The notes under the pieces were generated by a model. The model worked only from the letters and a program-made list of their open reading frames with translations. It searched no databases and had not been told where the DNA came from. Of a stretch of DNA of 64,000 bases, positions 28,498-36,912 are shown one piece after another. The translations under genes were made by a program, and so were the position numbers. The stretch is from Marinobacter guineae. Its GTDB lineage: Bacteria; Pseudomonadota; Gammaproteobacteria; Pseudomonadales; Oleiphilaceae. Positions within the stretch are counted from its first letter, which is position 1, and the number at the start of each line of letters is the position of its first letter. The stretch is taken from contig NZ_KZ319339.1 of assembly GCF_002744735.1 (NCBI RefSeq), positions 1,426,001 through 1,490,000 of the forward strand, written 5' to 3'.

Positions 28498-29574
28498 ATG
28501 AAACAGATGACCGAAGCACAGCTCTCGGAACTCGAACAGGATCTCAACGCCATTCGGAATGAGGTTATCGCCGATCTCGGCGAGCGGGATGCCCAATACA
28601 TCCGCCGTATGGTACGCCTGCACCGAATGCTCGAAGCCGGTGGCCGGGTGATGATGCCGTTTGGCTTCATTCCACCGGTCTTCGTTGCGGCGACGGCAAC
28701 CCTGGGCATTGCCAAGATTCTGGAGAACATGGAGATCGGCCACAACGTGATGCATGGCCAGTACGACTGGATGAACGACCCGAGCCTGCATTCCCAGACC
28801 TACGAATGGGACACCGTCTGCACCGGTGATTCCTGGCGCCGCACCCACAATTACGAGCACCACACCTACACCAACATCATCGGCAAAGATCGGGACTACG
28901 GGTACGCGGTTCTGCGGCTGAGCGATGATGAACCCTGGAGGCCGCGTCATTCCCTGCAGTTCATCAACTACATTCTGCTCAGCGTGTTCTTCCAGTGGGG
29001 TGTGGGACTGCACGAACTGGAAACCGAGAAGCTTCAGCGCAGGGAGATCAGCTTACGCGAAAAGCTGCCGTTCCTGAAAGAGTTCGCCCGCAAGGGGGGC
29101 CGGCAGGCGTTCAAGGACTATGTGTTTTTCCCGTTGGTCACCTTCCCGGTGGCGCCCATCGTTCTGGCCGGCAACGTGGGCGCAAACCTGATACGCAATC
29201 TCTGGTCGTCAACGGTGATTTTCTGCGGCCACTTTACCCAGGACGCCGAAACCTTCAGCGAGGAAGAATGCGAAGGTGAGAGCAAGGGCCACTGGTACCT
29301 GCGCCAGCTAACCGGCTCCTCGAACTTTACCGGGGGCCGCTGGCTGCATATTCTGAGCGGACACCTGAGCTACCAGGTAGAACACCATGTATTCCCCGAC
29401 CTGCCCGCACACCGCTACCCGGAAATCTCCGGAAAAGTACAGGCGGTCTGTCAGAAGCATGGCATTCACTACAACACCGGTAGCTTCGCCCGGCAGTACG
29501 GCACCGTATTGAAGCGGGTCCTCCGGCACTCCCTGCCCGAGCATCTTGGAGGAAGCTCCGCCACTACGGCATAA
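28498..29574 (+). CDS. Acyl-CoA / acyl-lipid desaturase (DesB-like)
   Basis: A 358-residue membrane di-iron desaturase that adds a cis double bond to fatty acyl chains. All three histidine boxes are present: HNVMH at 82-86, HNYEHH at 117-122 and QVEHHVF near 292-298, set between hydrophobic segments around 50-75 and 160-245. The gene follows the reductase gene closely, with AAGGAG before the ATG, so the pair forms a desCB-like operon under the divergent DesT-like repressor. Chain position is not deducible. Its end overlaps the convergent diguanylate cyclase gene by 11 bases. Confidence 0.93.
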   Translation: MKQMTEAQLSELEQDLNAIRNEVIADLGERDAQYIRRMVRLHRMLEAGGRVMMPFGFIPPVFVAATATLGIAKILENMEIGHNVMHGQYDWMNDPSLHSQTYEWDTVCTGDSWRRTHNYEHHTYTNIIGKDRDYGYAVLRLSDDEPWRPRHSLQFINYILLSVFFQWGVGLHELETEKLQRREISLREKLPFLKEFARKGGRQAFKDYVFFPLVTFPVAPIVLAGNVGANLIRNLWSSTVIFCGHFTQDAETFSEEECEGESKGHWYLRQLTGSSNFTGGRWLHILSGHLSYQVEHHVFPDLPAHRYPEISGKVQAVCQKHGIHYNTGSFARQYGTVLKRVLRHSLPEHLGGSSATTA

Positions 29575-31399
29575 CGGGCTCACAGGTTCCGGAATGCAGG
29601 TTGCCGGGCGCATGGACCGTCACCCGGTTCCGGCCAGCCTGCTTGGAGGCATAGAGGGCCCCGTCTGCCGCCGAAATCAGCTCGCACGGCTCCACGGAAG
29701 CACCACCGGGAGCCGTCGCCACGCCGAGACTGACGGTTACCGGAACCGGCTGCCCTTCCCATTCAAATCGCAGATCACGCTCAACCGTCGCACGAACCTT
29801 TTCCGCCAGCGTCCTGGCTCCGATGGCATCGGTATAGGGCAGGATAATGGCAAACTCTTCTCCGCCATAACGCGCGACAATGTCGGTTTCCCGGCGGACA
29901 ACCACTGCCAGGGTATCAGCAAGGCGCTGCAGGCACGCATCCCCGGCCTGGGGCCCCAGATTGTCGTTAAACGATTTGAAGTGATCCACGTCGATCATAA
30001 TCAGGGCCATCGGACCCTGACGCCGGCAGCGGGCCGCTTCTTCCGCCAGGCGGGCATCGAAATAGCGACGGTTGAATACCCCGGTTAACCCGTCCGTTGA
30101 ACTCAGGGCTTCCAGCTGCCGGTTGACGGCCTCCAGCTCTGATGTTCGCGCGGCAACCCGGGACTCCAGCTTTTCGTTCATTTCCTGCTGGATCTGCTGG
30201 TTCTTGAGCGACATGTGCCTCAAGCGGTCAGCCAGGGCAATGGACAGCAGAATGACTTCGAAAGCGGAGCCAATCTGGATACCGAACTCGGTGACAAAGT
30301 TGGCGGGCACGATGGCAAACGTCTTGAGCGTGTAAAGAAGCATCCCGGACAACAACGCGGTCCAGGCCACCATGAAATATCGGGCCGGCCGGAACCTGCG
30401 GTACAGGCAAATTCCACCTGCAAGGATGACAAACCCCACCGATACCGCTGCCATAAAGGTGTTCACCCGAATAACCGGGCCGTACGCGGGCCAGAACAAG
30501 GCCGCCGCGCCAGCTATCACAAAGGAGGCCATCAGCGAGAGAAACACCTTCTCAAGCCTGGGAGCATTATCCTTGAGTGCCAGGAAGGAGCGCGAAAACC
30601 CGAGAACACAGAACATGCCAGCGGCGATCAGGAACGCCACTGCTCGATTGTTCCACCAGGGCAACTCCGGCCAGAGGTGCTCAAATGCCAGACCATTCAG
30701 GGTGAACTGGAGCAATCCATAGGACAGGATATAGGACACGTACCACAGGTAATTGGTGTCCCGGAACGATACGAAGATCAGAAAATTGAAGATCGCCATG
30801 CAAACCAGGAGCCCATAATAGAGCCCCAGCAGAAACCGCTCCTGGTGGTCCGCCGAACTGAAGTCATCCGAGTGCCACAGCAGGGTTCGCATCTGCACAG
30901 CCCCGGAGGTCCTGACCCGGAAAAACAGATCGACGCTCTGACCGGTAGGCAGCTTCAGGAGGAAATTGATATTGTGGTGATCCTTGGGACGCTGCCGAAA
31001 GGGAATCGCGTCTCCCGCTATCTGGCGACCGATGCTCCCGTCCGCCCGGACGAAGAAAACTTCCATTTCATCAATGATCGGATACAGGCCTTCAATCACC
31101 CAGCGATCATTCGGGCTGGAGTTGTTCACTACGCGGGTGTGAAACCAGAAGGTCGAATCGGTAAAGCCGAAGTTATACGCTTCCTCCGGAATGCCGTCGG
31201 ATGCGATCTGCGGCCAGCGCTGGACGATCTGGGAAATATTCAGGCTGGACGAGGAATCTTCGTAGTAGGTTAAATGCCGGGATATGTCGAGGCGCCCGCT
31301 GTCCTCAATCAGTACAACGGGAAAACTGTCCGGTATTCCAGTTGCAGACGCACCTGCCGAACACAGCGCCAGCAACACCAGCAAGGCAATATGAATCAA
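29564..31399 (-). CDS. Membrane sensor diguanylate cyclase (7TMR-DISM plus GGDEF)
   Basis: A 611-residue membrane protein. A signal-like N terminus precedes a periplasmic 7TMR-DISM extracellular domain (to about residue 175), then seven membrane helices (about 180-385), a short coiled coil (NQQIQQEMNEKLESRVAARTSELEA) and a C-terminal GGDEF domain. The active site is RYGGEEF, a functional variant, so it should make cyclic di-GMP; an inhibitory RxxD five residues ahead is not evident. The ligand is unknown. The start codon is probably TTG at 31399 with a poor ribosome binding site, so the exact start is uncertain. Confidence 0.9.
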   Translation of the reverse strand: MIHIALLVLLALCSAGASATGIPDSFPVVLIEDSGRLDISRHLTYYEDSSSSLNISQIVQRWPQIASDGIPEEAYNFGFTDSTFWFHTRVVNNSSPNDRWVIEGLYPIIDEMEVFFVRADGSIGRQIAGDAIPFRQRPKDHHNINFLLKLPTGQSVDLFFRVRTSGAVQMRTLLWHSDDFSSADHQERFLLGLYYGLLVCMAIFNFLIFVSFRDTNYLWYVSYILSYGLLQFTLNGLAFEHLWPELPWWNNRAVAFLIAAGMFCVLGFSRSFLALKDNAPRLEKVFLSLMASFVIAGAAALFWPAYGPVIRVNTFMAAVSVGFVILAGGICLYRRFRPARYFMVAWTALLSGMLLYTLKTFAIVPANFVTEFGIQIGSAFEVILLSIALADRLRHMSLKNQQIQQEMNEKLESRVAARTSELEAVNRQLEALSSTDGLTGVFNRRYFDARLAEEAARCRRQGPMALIMIDVDHFKSFNDNLGPQAGDACLQRLADTLAVVVRRETDIVARYGGEEFAIILPYTDAIGARTLAEKVRATVERDLRFEWEGQPVPVTVSLGVATAPGGASVEPCELISAADGALYASKQAGRNRVTVHAPGNLHSGTCEPVMP

Positions 31400-31523
31400 A
31401 CCGGCCCCGACTACTCTTATTTTTGTTTATATTGTTATTCAATAATGGATATCATCCTATCGAACCTGCGGGGTAGTCAGCAGTTATTAATGGATTTTAT
31501 TCGTAAATTTCTGTATAGGGCCG

Positions 31524-31961
31524 TCAGGCGATCTGAAGAAGTCTCAGCAACTGAGGCCTGTGCTGGTCCTGGATAATATCGGCCAGGGTGTACTTGTCGA
31601 GCACTTCCAGAAAGGCATTCAAGGCCTCCCCGAACATCGACTTCAGACCGCACACCGGGGTTATCTTGCAGGCGTTTTTCGATGAAAAGCATTCCACAAT
31701 GCTAAGATCCTGCTCGGTTTCCCGCACCAGAATACCGACGTTGATATCGGAGGGCGCCATGTGCAGACGCATACCTCCTTTCTTGCCACGGATAGTTTCG
31801 ATGTAACCTTTCTTGTTCAACTGATGGACCACCTTCATAAGATGGTTTTTTGAAATATCATAACTGTCGGCAATTTCCTGAATGGTTGCCAACCGGTCAC
31901 CCTGCGCTGCGAGATAAATCAGGACGCGAAGTGAATAATCCGTGTAGCGGGTGATGTGCAT
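31524..31961 (-). CDS. nsrR: Rrf2-type nitric oxide-sensing repressor
   Basis: A 145-residue Rrf2-family regulator. The N-terminal winged helix (TIQEIADSYDISKNHLMKVVHQLNKKGYIETIRGKKGG) and three cysteines at 91, 98 and 104 that bind an iron-sulfur cluster match NsrR, which loses repression when nitric oxide attacks the cluster. The C-terminal LDKYTLADII is also NsrR-like. GGAG precedes the ATG by six bases. It follows the YbaN-type gene by 28 bases. Nearby hemerythrin, a small membrane protein and the nos/nar genes are plausible targets. Confidence 0.92.
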   Translation of the reverse strand: MHITRYTDYSLRVLIYLAAQGDRLATIQEIADSYDISKNHLMKVVHQLNKKGYIETIRGKKGGMRLHMAPSDINVGILVRETEQDLSIVECFSSKNACKITPVCGLKSMFGEALNAFLEVLDKYTLADIIQDQHRPQLLRLLQIA

Positions 31962-31989
31962 TCAATACTCCAGTCGTTAATACAATCGG

Positions 31990-32361
31990 TCAGTAAGATG
32001 GCCGCGTCACCAGGTAACATGCGGTACCGCAAAGAAACACGCCTGCTATAGCCACAACCACGCCGGATGCCCCCAGAACAATCAGTAGCCCCCAACTGAA
32101 GGCCATCATGCTGCAGGCCAGCACCTTGGCCCGCGCCGGAACCGCTCTCCGCGTGCGCCACTGATCTAAGGCAGGGCCAAACCTGGGATGGTCTTCAAGC
32201 CACTGGGCAAAAGCCGGCGACCCCCTGCTGGCAAAGAAGGCAGCCAGCAGAACAAATGGCGTTGTTGGCAACAGTGGCAAAACCACCCCCGCCACCGCCA
32301 GCATCACTGATGTATACGCAAGAATACGAAATCCGGTTTTCCCAAAACGATCGCCCATCAC
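31990..32361 (-). CDS. YbaN family membrane protein (DUF454)
   Basis: A 123-residue protein with two hydrophobic hairpins: LAYTSVMLAVAGVVLPLLPTTPFVLLAAF near the N terminus and MAFSWGLLIVLGASGVVVAIAGVFL toward the C terminus. LPLLPTTPFVLLAAFFASRGSPAF is the DUF454/YbaN signature. Function is unknown; in several denitrifiers genes of this family lie close to NO- or heme-related genes, which agrees with the NsrR gene 28 bases downstream. The two are probably one operon. Confidence 0.85.
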   Translation of the reverse strand: MMGDRFGKTGFRILAYTSVMLAVAGVVLPLLPTTPFVLLAAFFASRGSPAFAQWLEDHPRFGPALDQWRTRRAVPARAKVLACSMMAFSWGLLIVLGASGVVVAIAGVFLCGTACYLVTRPSY

Positions 32362-32405
32362 CGGGTTCTCACCAAGGTTTATATCTGCATCTATTCTACC
32401 GGGAT

Positions 32406-32621
32406 TCAGTGAACAGGTCTGCCCAAACGACTGAGAAATACCAACCTGGCAACGTAAGCGACCTTGATACCCACCGCAAACAGCAAGGTTCCAACGTGCG
32501 CCAGAATCTGAACGGCCATCGAAAAGTACTGCGCCAACGGATAGGCCACCAATATTGTCAACACCAGCCCCAACACTGACCAGGCAATCGCGCTGTTCGC
32601 CCTGAATAACAGATTTTCCAT
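32406..32621 (-). CDS. Small membrane protein of unknown function
   Basis: A 71-residue protein with two hydrophobic helices (about residues 10-30 and 36-60) and a basic C terminus. I do not recognise it beyond a general resemblance to small proteins near NO-response genes. The ATG at 32621 has a perfect AGGAGG six bases upstream, which excludes the longer frame from 32705. A 21-base imperfect palindrome lies 14-34 bases before the start. It lies between the YbaN-type gene and the divergent hemerythrin gene. Confidence 0.7.
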   Translation of the reverse strand: MENLLFRANSAIAWSVLGLVLTILVAYPLAQYFSMAVQILAHVGTLLFAVGIKVAYVARLVFLSRLGRPVH

Positions 32622-32634
32622 TTGAAACCTCCTG

Positions 32635-32655
32635 AATACATCTTTAATATGTATT
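32635..32655. promoter_or_regulatory. AT-rich palindrome, possible NsrR operator
   Basis: Arms AATACAT and ATGTATT are perfect inverted repeats around a 7-base spacer, just upstream of the small membrane protein gene and within the divergent region before the hemerythrin gene. The half-site AAAGATGTATT read on the minus strand resembles NsrR half-sites (AAGATGYATTT), but the order and spacing of the halves differ from the E. coli consensus, so the assignment is tentative. Confidence 0.4.
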
Positions 32656-32788
32656 TTATAGACTTCTTTTCTGGAGATTTCAACCCTGCCTCCCTGAATT
32701 GACATAGGCTGACCAATAATTCAGGTCACAGGAAAACACGGGCAAGCTAAAAAACATTTAATCATTTTATATCTTAAGGAGAAGCGCA

Positions 32789-33274
32789 ATGTCCCCGCAG
32801 ACCTGGCTTGAAAAAGCCTCAGAGGAAGAGCTGATCGAGCACATTCTCAATCGCTATCACGACACCCACCGGGACCAGCTACCCGAATTGATTCGGTTGG
32901 CCCAGAGAGTCGAGCGAGTGCACGGCAGTCATCCTGAGTGTCCTTCTGGCCTCAGTGCTCACCTTGAGACGATGCAGGCAGCGCTCGAAAACCATATGGC
33001 CAAAGAAGAGCAAATTCTGTTTCCAATGATTGTGCGCGGAATATCCGGCATGGCACGGGGCCCTATCTCGGTGATGCGCGCTGAGCATGAGGATCACAGT
33101 ACCGCCCTTGCCCGGCTTGACACCCTCACCAACCACCTGGATCTGCCGGAGGATGCCTGTAACACCTGGCGGAAGCTCTATGAACAGGTTGCCACTTTCC
33201 GGGAAGACCTGAATGCACATATCGCCCTGGAAAACAGCGTGCTGTTTGCCCGGGTAGACGGCCTGACTGTTTAG
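32789..33274 (+). CDS. Hemerythrin-domain protein, DnrN/YtfE-like
   Basis: A 161-residue helical protein with hemerythrin-type histidines and glutamates: HILNRYHDTHRDQLPEL, LSAHLETMQAALENHMAKEEQILFPM, AEHEDHSTALARL and LNAHIALENSVLFARV. It lacks the N-terminal ScdA domain of full YtfE/RIC proteins. DnrN-type relatives are NO-induced and are linked to repair of damaged iron-sulfur clusters or NO handling. AAGGAGA precedes the ATG. The NsrR gene nearby and moaA just downstream support a nitrosative-stress role, which remains inferred. Confidence 0.88.
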   Translation: MSPQTWLEKASEEELIEHILNRYHDTHRDQLPELIRLAQRVERVHGSHPECPSGLSAHLETMQAALENHMAKEEQILFPMIVRGISGMARGPISVMRAEHEDHSTALARLDTLTNHLDLPEDACNTWRKLYEQVATFREDLNAHIALENSVLFARVDGLTV

Positions 33275-33387
33275 TGCCTCGTCTGGGCAATTCATTTACC
33301 TCCCGAGGGGTATCGGAATAGTTGATCCAATCTGCAATACTTGGACTATACTCAGATCAAAAAACAAGCGGTAACAGGATCAACCCG

Positions 33388-34380
33388 ATGTCCCAGAGCA
33401 AGCTGACAGACCGTTTTGGCCGTACCGTCAACTATGTACGGCTGTCGGTCACTGATCGTTGCGACTTCCGCTGCGTGTACTGCATGGCCGAGGATATGAC
33501 ATTCCTGCCCCGTCAGCAGGTTCTGACTCTGGAAGAGATTGCCCGGGTTGCCCGCAACTTCGTCGATTTGGGCACCGAAAAAATCCGTCTGACCGGTGGC
33601 GAGCCGCTGGTACGCAAGGACATCCTGGAATTGGTCAAGGAAATCGGCACCTACGGGCTGCGTGACTTTGCCATGACCACCAACGGCAGCCAGCTGACTA
33701 CTATGGCCGAGCCCCTGCGCAAGGCCGGAATGCACCGCCTGAACATCAGCCTCGATTCCCTGGATGCCGAAAAATTCCGCAACATCACCCGCACTGGCAA
33801 TCTCGGGCAGGTGCTGGATGGCATTGATGCCGCCCGCGAGGCCGGCTTCCGTGGTATCAAACTCAATACGGTAGTCATGAAGGGCCGCAACGATGAGGAG
33901 ATCCCGGATCTGATTGAATTCGCCAGAAAGAAGCAGGTGGATATCAGTTTCATTGAGGAAATGCCCCTGGGCGAGATTTCCGAACACGACCGGGGCCTGG
34001 CGCTGTGTACCAGCGAGGAAGTCAGAGACATCATTCGCCAGCACCATGAACTGGTGCCCGCGACTGAGGATTCTGGTGGTCCGGCACGCTACTATCGCAT
34101 GCCGGACAGTGCCACGAAGGTGGGCTTCATCTCACCCCACTCGCACAATTTCTGCTCGACCTGCAACCGGGTACGGGTCACCGTCGAGGGCCGGCTACTG
34201 CTCTGCCTGGGAAATGAACATTCAGTGGATCTTCGACGCGTTCTTCGCGGCAACCCGGTGACGGATGACAAGCTGCGTCAGACCATTATCAATGCCATGG
34301 ATCTGAAGCCCGAGCGCCATCACTTCTCCGCCAATGGGGATGTGCAGATCCTGCGGTTCATGAATATGACTGGCGGCTGA
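33388..34380 (+). CDS. moaA: GTP 3',8-cyclase (molybdenum cofactor biosynthesis)
   Basis: A 330-residue radical SAM enzyme that starts molybdopterin synthesis by rearranging GTP. The radical SAM cluster is Cys25, Cys29 and Cys32 (CDFRCVYC), and the second cluster that binds GTP is Cys256, Cys259 and Cys273. The C terminus ends in FMNMTGG, with the essential double glycine. The ATG at 33388 begins the family N terminus [26 protein letters not shown]. Placement beside denitrification genes suggests it supplies cofactor for NarG, as moaA1 does next to nar genes in Pseudomonas. Confidence 0.96.
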   Translation: MSQSKLTDRFGRTVNYVRLSVTDRCDFRCVYCMAEDMTFLPRQQVLTLEEIARVARNFVDLGTEKIRLTGGEPLVRKDILELVKEIGTYGLRDFAMTTNGSQLTTMAEPLRKAGMHRLNISLDSLDAEKFRNITRTGNLGQVLDGIDAAREAGFRGIKLNTVVMKGRNDEEIPDLIEFARKKQVDISFIEEMPLGEISEHDRGLALCTSEEVRDIIRQHHELVPATEDSGGPARYYRMPDSATKVGFISPHSHNFCSTCNRVRVTVEGRLLLCLGNEHSVDLRRVLRGNPVTDDKLRQTIINAMDLKPERHHFSANGDVQILRFMNMTGG

Positions 34381-34404
34381 TGATACTCACTCGTTGATCC
34401 GACC

Positions 34405-35544
34405 GTGTTCCTGACACTGCCCCAACTTGTATTATTCGGCGTCATTTCGCAGTTCCTGTTTCTGATTCTGCTATGTATTGCGCCTTTGAAAACCCGACGC
34501 CTACCGCGGCTGCTCCTGGCACTCATGCTTGCAGGCTTGGTCGGCACCCTGCTCGAGGTTTTCCTACATACAACTGGCCTTGCCTTCAGTTATCCGGACA
34601 CAGCCTTTACGGGAACCATCCTCGGAATGCTCCAGCCCGGGGCCATTTTTGTGTACGCCCAGTCGGTTATGTATCGCGATTTCCGATTGAGGCTGCGGCA
34701 TCTGGCCCACCTTCTCCCTGTTCTCGGTGCCATTGTGGTGTTCACTCTGGGTTACTACAGCCTTCCCGCGAAAGCCCAGGCCAAAATGCTGTCAGACAGT
34801 CACTACCCCGGCGTCATGGACTCTGTTGTCCTCGCAATTGTCCTTCACGGCATCGTACTCGGGTATTTGGTAGCGACACTCAAGAAAATCTCGCGCTTTG
34901 GCGTCGAACTGAGGAATATTTTCTCGGATCTCGGCAACAAGGAGCTGAGCTGGCTCCGGAATTTGCTTCTGGCCTACGGGGCGGCCTGGTCACTCAGTCT
35001 TGTCTACTGCCTGCTCGCCCATGTGATGCGGGTACTTGGCATCCATCAGTCGCTAACCATTGCCACGACGATGGTCAGCGTTGTCGTCCTGCTACCAATG
35101 TCGGTGCTGGCATTCAGGCAACCCACTCTATTTGCGGGTATTGCCCCGACTTTGCTGGATACCAAAGCATCCTCTGGCGCCAACGCCAAAGACCGATCCC
35201 CGGAGCCACTAACCAGCCGAATACAGCAAGTGATGGAGCAACACCAACCCTATCTACACTCGAACCTCACTGTGGACCGACTGGCTCGTCTGTCGGAAGT
35301 GGCGCCCCGGGAGCTGTCCCAATTCCTGAACCAACAGATGGGCAAGAACTTTTACGAGTTCGTGAACAGTTATCGGATCGAGCATGCCCGACGGCGACTT
35401 GCAGATCCAGCAGAGACAACGACCATCACCGATATCATGTACGAATCCGGATTCAATTCTAAGTCGGTCTTTAACACACTTTTCCGTAAAACAACCGGCA
35501 AGACACCTTCACAGTATCGCCGCTCTTTCGCTAACAACGGCTAG
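34405..35544 (+). CDS. Membrane-anchored AraC family regulator
   Basis: A 379-residue protein. The N-terminal 245 residues hold about seven hydrophobic helices (LVLFGVISQFLFLILLCIA, HLLPVLGAIVVFTLGYYSL and others), and the C-terminal 110 residues are an AraC/XylS DNA-binding domain (LTVDRLARLSEVAPRELSQFLNQQMGKNFYEFVNSYRIEHARRRL, then SGFNSKSVFNTLFRKTTGKTPSQYR). So it likely senses something at or in the membrane and acts on DNA directly. The start is GTG at 34405, 24 bases after moaA. Inverted repeats directly after the gene, upstream of the DUF6448 gene, are a candidate target. Confidence 0.88.
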   Translation: MFLTLPQLVLFGVISQFLFLILLCIAPLKTRRLPRLLLALMLAGLVGTLLEVFLHTTGLAFSYPDTAFTGTILGMLQPGAIFVYAQSVMYRDFRLRLRHLAHLLPVLGAIVVFTLGYYSLPAKAQAKMLSDSHYPGVMDSVVLAIVLHGIVLGYLVATLKKISRFGVELRNIFSDLGNKELSWLRNLLLAYGAAWSLSLVYCLLAHVMRVLGIHQSLTIATTMVSVVVLLPMSVLAFRQPTLFAGIAPTLLDTKASSGANAKDRSPEPLTSRIQQVMEQHQPYLHSNLTVDRLARLSEVAPRELSQFLNQQMGKNFYEFVNSYRIEHARRRLADPAETTTITDIMYESGFNSKSVFNTLFRKTTGKTPSQYRRSFANNG

Positions 35545-35592
35545 TCGCCGTTCGGCGACGCATTCGAACGTTCGGATTCCTGTATCCGAACG
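35544..35592. promoter_or_regulatory. Cluster of short inverted repeats between araC-type and DUF6448 genes
   Basis: Beginning at the last base of the AraC-type gene there is GTCGCC-GTTC-GGCGAC (35544-35559), then the palindrome CGAACGTTCG (35565-35574), overlapping CGTTCGGAT-TCCTGT-ATCCGAACG (35569-35592). The repeated half-site TTCGGAT/ATCCGAA could be an operator for the regulator just upstream, or a hairpin pair ending its transcript; no T-run follows. Confidence 0.5.
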
Positions 35593-35691
35593 CCAAGGCT
35601 CCTCCTTTCGGACAAAGTGGATTTGCAACCGGCGGCTTCGGGACTTTTCCCGGGGCGCCAAAGAAATCCTGACAATACCGAGAGGTTCACC

Positions 35692-36273
35692 ATGAAATCA
35701 TTCCGCAAAACCCAACGAATTGCCACGCTTGCCCTGATCAGCGGAACACTGCTCTGGAGTTCCGCCAGCTTTGCTCATTGCGACTCAATGGACGGCCCTG
35801 TTATCGGAGACGCCCGGACAGCTTTGAACGAACAATCCCTGAAACCGGTTCTTAAATGGATCGGCCCCGCCGATGAAAAAGATCTGGCAGCCGCCTTCAA
35901 CGATACCCTGGAAGTCCGAAAGGGAAACCCACGGGCCCGAGAACTGGCTGACAAGTATTTCTTCGAGACACTGGTGCGGCTGCACCGGGCCACTGAAGGT
36001 GCGCCCTACACAGGGTTAAAGCCGGCTGGCAGCGCGTCCGACGCAGCCAAGGCCGCTGACAAGGCCCTGGCTGAAGGCAATGTGGACGTCCTGGCACGGA
36101 AACTGGGAGAGAAGGTCACCGGGTTCGTCACAAAGCAGTTCCAAGAAACCATGCAAGGCGTCAACGCCGAGTCAGTTTCGGATGGACGCCAATTTGTCGA
36201 CAACTACGTTCGTTATGTCCACTCGATTGAGGAGATCCACAACATCGTCGCGGGCGCTCACGACGAACACTGA
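35692..36273 (+). CDS. DUF6448 family exported protein
   Basis: A 193-residue exported protein. The signal peptide ends ASFA just before HCDSMDGPVIGDARTAL, the DUF6448 signature; conserved histidines and acidic residues (HCDSMDGP, LVRLHRATEGAPYTG, YVHSIEEIHNIVAGAHDEH) could bind a metal, but no function is known. The ATG at 35692 has GAGAGG upstream; a longer in-frame start at 35617 would displace the signal peptide. It follows the AraC-type regulator and is convergent with nosL, so it is possibly expressed under that regulator rather than with the nos operon. Confidence 0.82.
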   Translation: MKSFRKTQRIATLALISGTLLWSSASFAHCDSMDGPVIGDARTALNEQSLKPVLKWIGPADEKDLAAAFNDTLEVRKGNPRARELADKYFFETLVRLHRATEGAPYTGLKPAGSASDAAKAADKALAEGNVDVLARKLGEKVTGFVTKQFQETMQGVNAESVSDGRQFVDNYVRYVHSIEEIHNIVAGAHDEH

Positions 36274-36306
36274 ATCCCGTCCCGGGGTTGGACGCCATTT
36301 CCGAAA

Positions 36307-36897
36307 TCAGTGATCTGTGGAGTGCGCAGCCTGTGAACCCTCCGGCTCATTCATCTCGTGCACTCCACTCATCCCGCTCATTCCACCCATTGGGTCACCT
36401 GTATTCAGGTGATCCAGGGTGATTTCACTGTACTTCAGAACCTTCCCGCCATATTCCTTCATGAACTCCTGGGCCGCACTTTCGGTGGCGAACGACGCCA
36501 GGGTCGGGCCCATGGCACCGGTTCGTTCGGAACCGACTACGTAGAACGCATCCCTGGCGTCGATCATGGCGGTATCATCCGGGCTTTGCCATTCAGTCTG
36601 CGCCATGTCATGGACGTAGAGGGTGTGTTCGCGGTCGACGTTTTCCGGCTGGAGCATCCAGGCGAACATGTCCCTGGTGGAGCAGAACTTGCGGACTTGG
36701 TGGTCTTTTTCCGTGATGGCCTGGCCTTTGGGGCCGGGGAAGGCTTCGATGATCATGCCGCAGACGTGGCATTCGTCGCCGTTTTCGAAATGGACCGGGT
36801 CGGGTCTGGCAGTGGTCTGTTCTTCGTTGCCTGAGCAGGCTGTCAGGGTGAAGGCTGCCAGGGCGGCGAGAAGCCAGTTCAGTTTGATTCTGTTCAT
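36307..36897 (-). CDS. nosL: Copper chaperone lipoprotein of nitrous oxide reductase
   Basis: A 196-residue lipoprotein with the lipobox LTAC (cysteine 21). CHVCGMII, an invariant NosL copper-binding segment, lies near residue 44, and the C terminus is methionine- and histidine-rich (GDPMGGMSGMSGVHEMNEPE, HSTDH). NosL delivers Cu(I) to NosD/NosZ for assembly of the CuZ centre. The ATG at 36897 has GGAG nine bases upstream. It is the last gene of the nosRZDFYL operon, 15 bases after nosY. Confidence 0.95.
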   Translation of the reverse strand: MNRIKLNWLLAALAAFTLTACSGNEEQTTARPDPVHFENGDECHVCGMIIEAFPGPKGQAITEKDHQVRKFCSTRDMFAWMLQPENVDREHTLYVHDMAQTEWQSPDDTAMIDARDAFYVVGSERTGAMGPTLASFATESAAQEFMKEYGGKVLKYSEITLDHLNTGDPMGGMSGMSGVHEMNEPEGSQAAHSTDH

Positions 36898-36912
36898 CAG
36901 GGACAACTCCGT

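Noticed and set aside
33322..33360. Possible FNR box upstream of moaA (TTGATCC... and ...AGATCAA)
   Set aside because: The two half-sites are about 20 bases apart, not in the 5-4-5 arrangement, so this is not a valid box.
34473..35462. Open frame of 329 codons inside the AraC-type gene in another frame
   Set aside because: Composition is proline/arginine/serine-rich with no domain; the overlapping frame has membrane helices and a clear AraC DNA-binding domain.
35569..35592. Intrinsic terminator of the AraC-type gene
   Set aside because: A stem is present but no T-run follows, and half-site repetition suits an operator better; left as regulatory with low confidence.
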